From Cytophagales bacterium (GTDB lineage Bacteria > Bacteroidota > Bacteroidia > Cytophagales > Cyclobacteriaceae), in contig JAWPMT010000006.1 of the NCBI GenBank assembly GCA_033344775.1, forward strand, positions 310,001-374,000: a DNA stretch of 64,000 nt. The letters are read 5' to 3'. Each line of letters opens with the position of its first letter. The first letter of the stretch is position 1. Positions 60,420-64,000 of the stretch are shown piece after piece. Below the pieces are notes generated by a model that saw nothing but the letters and a program-made list of their open reading frames with translations, was not told the DNA's origin and did no database searches. Position numbers and translations under genes: made by a program.

Positions 60420-63400
60420 TCTTATATCCCTCATTTGTCTTTGATAGCACTTTCACTGTAAATGGCATGCCTTCAGAAAGTTCGTCCCCCACAATTAATG
60501 GAGCTTCCCAGGTCTCTGACAGTCTTTGCTTCATGACCTTGATAGGCAGTGAATGTGTCTTAATTTTGGTGTCCACGTGATAAATAAGTACACCTTCCGT
60601 GTAATCTGGATGAGGCTTTTCAGGCACTTCAATACAATAGAAACTAGTTTGATAAATACCGGATGTATACTCAGGAATGATGATCAGAGAAAATCCATTC
60701 CCTTTTTCATGCCGCAAGACCTCTCCCTCCCAGGATGACTCATGCAAGTATTTCATCTTCGTTTCCGATAACCAACCTAAATAGTATAATTCCCACAAAA
60801 GGAAGCGCATTGATCCAAGATCTGCCATGAGACTCCAGCCCCCAACCGCATTGGTATGCATAACTTTAGGATCATCATTATTCCTGTTTTCATAGTACAG
60901 ATCAGGTAAGCCAAAAACATGTCCATACTCATGGATCATCGTACGATGATAATTGGGGTCTTTATAGACACCATTGCCAATTGAAATATTGGTTAAATAC
61001 TGCGTTTTTTCATTGATGGAATAGCTTGATCCGGATACAGATGCCCTTACGTAATTGGGAATCTCTGGGAAGATGGTATGAGTGACGTCTAAATCAGAAA
61101 AATCAGTTTCCGTGTTCTGGCTCATGACTGTTTTTTTAATTTCGGGCCCGTTTGGCGCTTTGTCTATTACTTGTACCATTCTAGGATGACGCTTCCAGGA
61201 TTTGCGGTAAACCATAGGAGCGAAATGCACAGTGCCTTTATTCCATTGATCGTAGAAAGCCTGAACCGAGTCCACTTTGGTTTCGGGGAAAATATCTTTT
61301 CCGGGGTACTCTTGGTAGTCCACGTAAAAAGTAGCAGCCCTGATCGTATCTAGGTCTTTTCTTCCTTTAAAGCTCTTGATTCCTTTGTGAAAAAAGGTTC
61401 CGGGCTTTGTATCAACCACTCTTCTATTCAGTTTATACTTTTTTGTTAAATAGTCGTGTACTTTCGAAATTTCCTGATCGGTTAGCGACTGATTGTATAT
61501 CAAAATTTCAAAGATATTTCCAGCGAATCCACGCCTGAGTCCCGACCCGATCAACAAAGTATCCAATTGGTGCATAGGATACGGGTCAGCCAATGATTGA
61601 AACAACTTTTGATGCCCCATCCAACTTGTCGTACCTATCAAAGTATCCAGGCGAACGGTCAATATTTTTCTCTGATAATGATCTCCGGGTATCGCTTGAT
61701 AAAAGTTGGTATAGCGCTCTTTACCCAGGTCCTCCTGTCGTCGATCATGGATTATCTGGAGGCTATTGGTACTTAATTTCTTACTTTTTTCCGAGTACCC
61801 ATAAACCAATCGTGCATCTCCATCCTGCATGCCTGGCCCCAATCCATTGGCGGTGACTCCTGCATTGGAGATGAAATTTCCGTGGGGGGTTCCTTCAGGA
61901 ATATCCTTACTAGGTTGATGAACCACGAAAATTGTGAAATTGGAATGATTGAGAAATGGAGTGGCAACTACCATACTCTGAGGGAGCATGTATTGCAAAG
62001 ATTCCCTGTTGCTACTCGCAGGTGTTACTCTTTTTACACCGAAACTCAAAGAAGCTGTAGCAGACGCATCTTTCATCAATCCAGGTCGAAAATTGCTACG
62101 GTTCAGCACAGCAGATGCATGGTTTCCATTCCCTGACTGATCTGCCCAACGATCAACATAGTCGATGATTCCTGCAGGTGGTATAATCCCCCCACGTTCA
62201 ACAAACATTTGCGCTCTTGCATTCAGCGGAGACGTTTGCAAACCCGTGTCTGCCTTGAGCCAAAGTTTCATGTGATCGGCTGGAATATCAATTCCCATTT
62301 TTACCAAGGAAGCCAAGAGTGCTGGGTTAGCCTTGTCCTCGCTGGGATTCGTTTTCTCAGGAGCCTTTTGAATAGACGAGGGCAGTGGTGGTAATTCCAG
62401 CAAAATCGGTTGATAATTATCGGGTGCTTCTCTTGTTAGCAATGTGGGGTCTTCCAATTGATTAGGAATCTTTTCTCCCAAACGATACTGACCCATGAGT
62501 GAATGCTGAATCTCGGTAATTTGGTCCTGGCTCAATGCGCGATCATAGATCAGTATTTCAGAGATAAGTCCAGTAAAATAGTGATCCCTTGTTTTATATC
62601 CGCCGATTGCCAAGTGCCGTAAGGCGATCAAATGTTCCTTATCCTGATCAGTGTTTCCTGAGCCAATCATCTCATCATTAACAAACACACGTCGCCCTTC
62701 CTGAGCGCTATGACTGAAGGTCATCAAAGTAGCTTTATTGGTATGGTGGCCATAGAGGTGAGCATCCAATTTATTCTCCCCGTGATATTGCGATGCTTTC
62801 CCCATATGATACCCAAAGCTTAATCCTTGATTACTGAGAGCTTCACCTCCGGTTAAGAGGAAGTTATTTTTGAGTTTTCGGTGATAATGATGCACCACGA
62901 ACATGGTGTAATCCTTTCCTACTAGGAAAGAACCTTCTGTTTTCAAATAAGACTTGGAAAAATAAAGTGCGGGCTGGTTGTTGAGTCCTTGCGCTAAGTA
63001 AAGTGGTGAATATTGCCAATGTCTTTGATTCACATGACGATCATTGCCAGAAAGATCCTGCCATGAGGACACCCGGCCTTGGGTCACGTTCACGCCTGAA
63101 TCTGCTCTCATCCAGAGCGCTAACCCTTCTTTAGGGATTTCGGCAAAGGTGATCGAATCACCATTATCGGCTTCTTTTCGATATTGCTCAGCCTCTTCTT
63201 CCCACACGACAGGTGTGGATCCATTTCTAGCCATTTCTTTGTCATCCACCACCAATGATGCGTCACCCAGTACCTCGTAAACACCCACACATTCACCGCT
63301 TTTGTCTTTGAGCATGAACCGATTGCCAATGACATGGTTAAATGTTTTTGATTCCGACGGAGGGATCACAAGAAATGGCCTTCCGGTTTTTCCTACCTCC

Positions 63401-63921
63401 GATCTCACGACATGAAGGGCTAATGGACCTTCGGTCTTATTTGTCATGGTGATTGCTCTACTCAGATTCAATGGCTCGAACTCCTCGTTACTGTAGGCAC
63501 AATCAATCTTTAGGATGTCTTTACCTGTTGCCGGGTCTTGCCTGGCAATTTCCTTCAAAAACTTACTTTTGGATAACTCGACTTTGATATCGCCTATCTC
63601 ATCATCGTTTATTCGCAAGGCTTGTATGCATGCTTCTGATCGAAAGTCTTTGATACACAAAGTAGCATTATTGAATACAAGTCCAATTTGAGACTTGCCA
63701 GCACGAATGATAAAAATATCAAACTCTTCCTGCTCGCCATTTTTGTAAACCAGTTTTACCGTCCTATTTGTTTTGTTGACAATGGTAATGGAGCGTTGGG
63801 ACGTTCCGAAATAAGCTCTTTCCTGGTAATAAGCTTCACAAGAAATCTCTTCAAAAGACTGAGCAAGAGTGATTGAACACAACATGATCGTCAGAAGAAG
63901 AAGCAGTTCTTTTTTACACAT
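60400..63921 (-). CDS. Large secreted metalloprotease-like protein with two LamG-type domains
   Basis: The 1173-residue protein has a signal peptide (SITLAQ). A beta region of short repeats follows (30-230), then two LamG/ConA-like domains (about 265-490, LWMRADSGVNV, SWQDLSGNDRHVN; and about 555-840, LWLKADTGLQT, RWADQSGNGNHAS), each ending LIYxxxLSxxQI. A C-terminal protease region holds HEYGHVFGLPDLYYENRNND near residue 997, an HExxHxxGxxD motif of the M6/InhA-like class. No type IX sorting domain closes the chain. It is an extracellular protein that may bind glycans through its LamG domains. Its 3' end overlaps the ABC-type gene by 20 bases, tail to tail. Confidence 0.85.
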   Translation of the reverse strand: MCKKELLLLLTIMLCSITLAQSFEEISCEAYYQERAYFGTSQRSITIVNKTNRTVKLVYKNGEQEEFDIFIIRAGKSQIGLVFNNATLCIKDFRSEACIQALRINDDEIGDIKVELSKSKFLKEIARQDPATGKDILKIDCAYSNEEFEPLNLSRAITMTNKTEGPLALHVVRSEVGKTGRPFLVIPPSESKTFNHVIGNRFMLKDKSGECVGVYEVLGDASLVVDDKEMARNGSTPVVWEEEAEQYRKEADNGDSITFAEIPKEGLALWMRADSGVNVTQGRVSSWQDLSGNDRHVNQRHWQYSPLYLAQGLNNQPALYFSKSYLKTEGSFLVGKDYTMFVVHHYHRKLKNNFLLTGGEALSNQGLSFGYHMGKASQYHGENKLDAHLYGHHTNKATLMTFSHSAQEGRRVFVNDEMIGSGNTDQDKEHLIALRHLAIGGYKTRDHYFTGLISEILIYDRALSQDQITEIQHSLMGQYRLGEKIPNQLEDPTLLTREAPDNYQPILLELPPLPSSIQKAPEKTNPSEDKANPALLASLVKMGIDIPADHMKLWLKADTGLQTSPLNARAQMFVERGGIIPPAGIIDYVDRWADQSGNGNHASAVLNRSNFRPGLMKDASATASLSFGVKRVTPASSNRESLQYMLPQSMVVATPFLNHSNFTIFVVHQPSKDIPEGTPHGNFISNAGVTANGLGPGMQDGDARLVYGYSEKSKKLSTNSLQIIHDRRQEDLGKERYTNFYQAIPGDHYQRKILTVRLDTLIGTTSWMGHQKLFQSLADPYPMHQLDTLLIGSGLRRGFAGNIFEILIYNQSLTDQEISKVHDYLTKKYKLNRRVVDTKPGTFFHKGIKSFKGRKDLDTIRAATFYVDYQEYPGKDIFPETKVDSVQAFYDQWNKGTVHFAPMVYRKSWKRHPRMVQVIDKAPNGPEIKKTVMSQNTETDFSDLDVTHTIFPEIPNYVRASVSGSSYSINEKTQYLTNISIGNGVYKDPNYHRTMIHEYGHVFGLPDLYYENRNNDDPKVMHTNAVGGWSLMADLGSMRFLLWELYYLGWLSETKMKYLHESSWEGEVLRHEKGNGFSLIIIPEYTSGIYQTSFYCIEVPEKPHPDYTEGVLIYHVDTKIKTHSLPIKVMKQRLSETWEAPLIVGDELSEGMPFTVKVLSKTNEGYKIRLERK

Positions 63922-64000
63922 ATCCGTTGATCTCCCATTATGTTTATCGCTGTGTAAATTAAGTCGTATACGACAGATTCTTCCTAAATCTCAGCCCATC

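Overview
This window looks like chromosomal DNA from a Bacteroidota bacterium, most likely of the Cytophagales type. The signs are a SusC/SusD pair, many Cys-lipidated lipoproteins, LytS/LytTR and PP2C/SiaC signalling, a subtilase carrying a type IX secretion sorting domain, and weak Shine-Dalgarno use. The genus cannot be fixed from sequence alone. I saw no phage, CRISPR array, rRNA or tRNA.

Layout. 1-6.5 kb (minus): a nutrient-uptake operon of lipocalin-like lipoprotein, SusC, SusD, HExxH zinc metallohydrolase lipoprotein and a DUF4302 lipoprotein cut by the window edge. 6.8-7.5 kb: a REP-associated tyrosine transposase (RAYT) between two-hairpin repeats. 7.7-11.3 kb: a three-domain fasciclin lipoprotein, then a LytS/LytTR two-component operon. 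11.3-12.8 kb: a debris zone with an orphan RAYT 3' tail, more hairpins, a 56-aa gene and a frameshifted DUF3592-like gene. 12.8-15.2 kb (minus): a membrane protein, a SpoIIE/PP2C phosphatase and a SiaC-like phosphoprotein. 15.4-25 kb: a threonine dehydratase-like enzyme, a lipid kinase with no standard start codon, an Lgt-like paralogue with a thioesterase, a TPR/propeller/OmpA protein resembling PorE, an ankyrin-like protein and a tachylectin-like propeller protein.

25-28.1 kb: a cyclic-nucleotide-binding histidine kinase with a response regulator fused to a thioredoxin-reductase-like module. 28.1-39.3 kb (plus): an AT-richer run of mostly secreted, lipidated or membrane proteins of unknown role. 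It separates the kinase/reductase pair from a small UBP-type zinc finger that usually sits beside it. 39.7-45.2 kb (minus): a sugar block of an Nramp-like transporter lacking the metal-site motifs, an oxidoreductase, a TIM-barrel isomerase, a glucuronokinase-like GHMP kinase and a GalU-type uridylyltransferase. 45.6-53.4 kb: a DHFR-like reductase, a large T9SS subtilase, a LolA-like protein with a nitrilase, DUF427, LiaF-like and outer-membrane proteins. 53.6-64 kb: Hsp20, barstar, a membrane AraC regulator, an adenylate cyclase, a PH-domain protein, a sterol-desaturase-family enzyme coupled to an ABC membrane domain without ATPase, and a giant LamG/M6-like metalloprotease.

The main pattern beyond the genes is a dispersed two-hairpin repeat (an outer hairpin with GGCTTAAGTC-like arms, a short AATAAT spacer, and a second hairpin with ACAAGTC-like arms). 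It flanks the RAYT gene in inverted orientation and recurs between genes, with four copies in 54.0-58.6 kb. A second palindromic family has copies at 42.4 and 54.0 kb.
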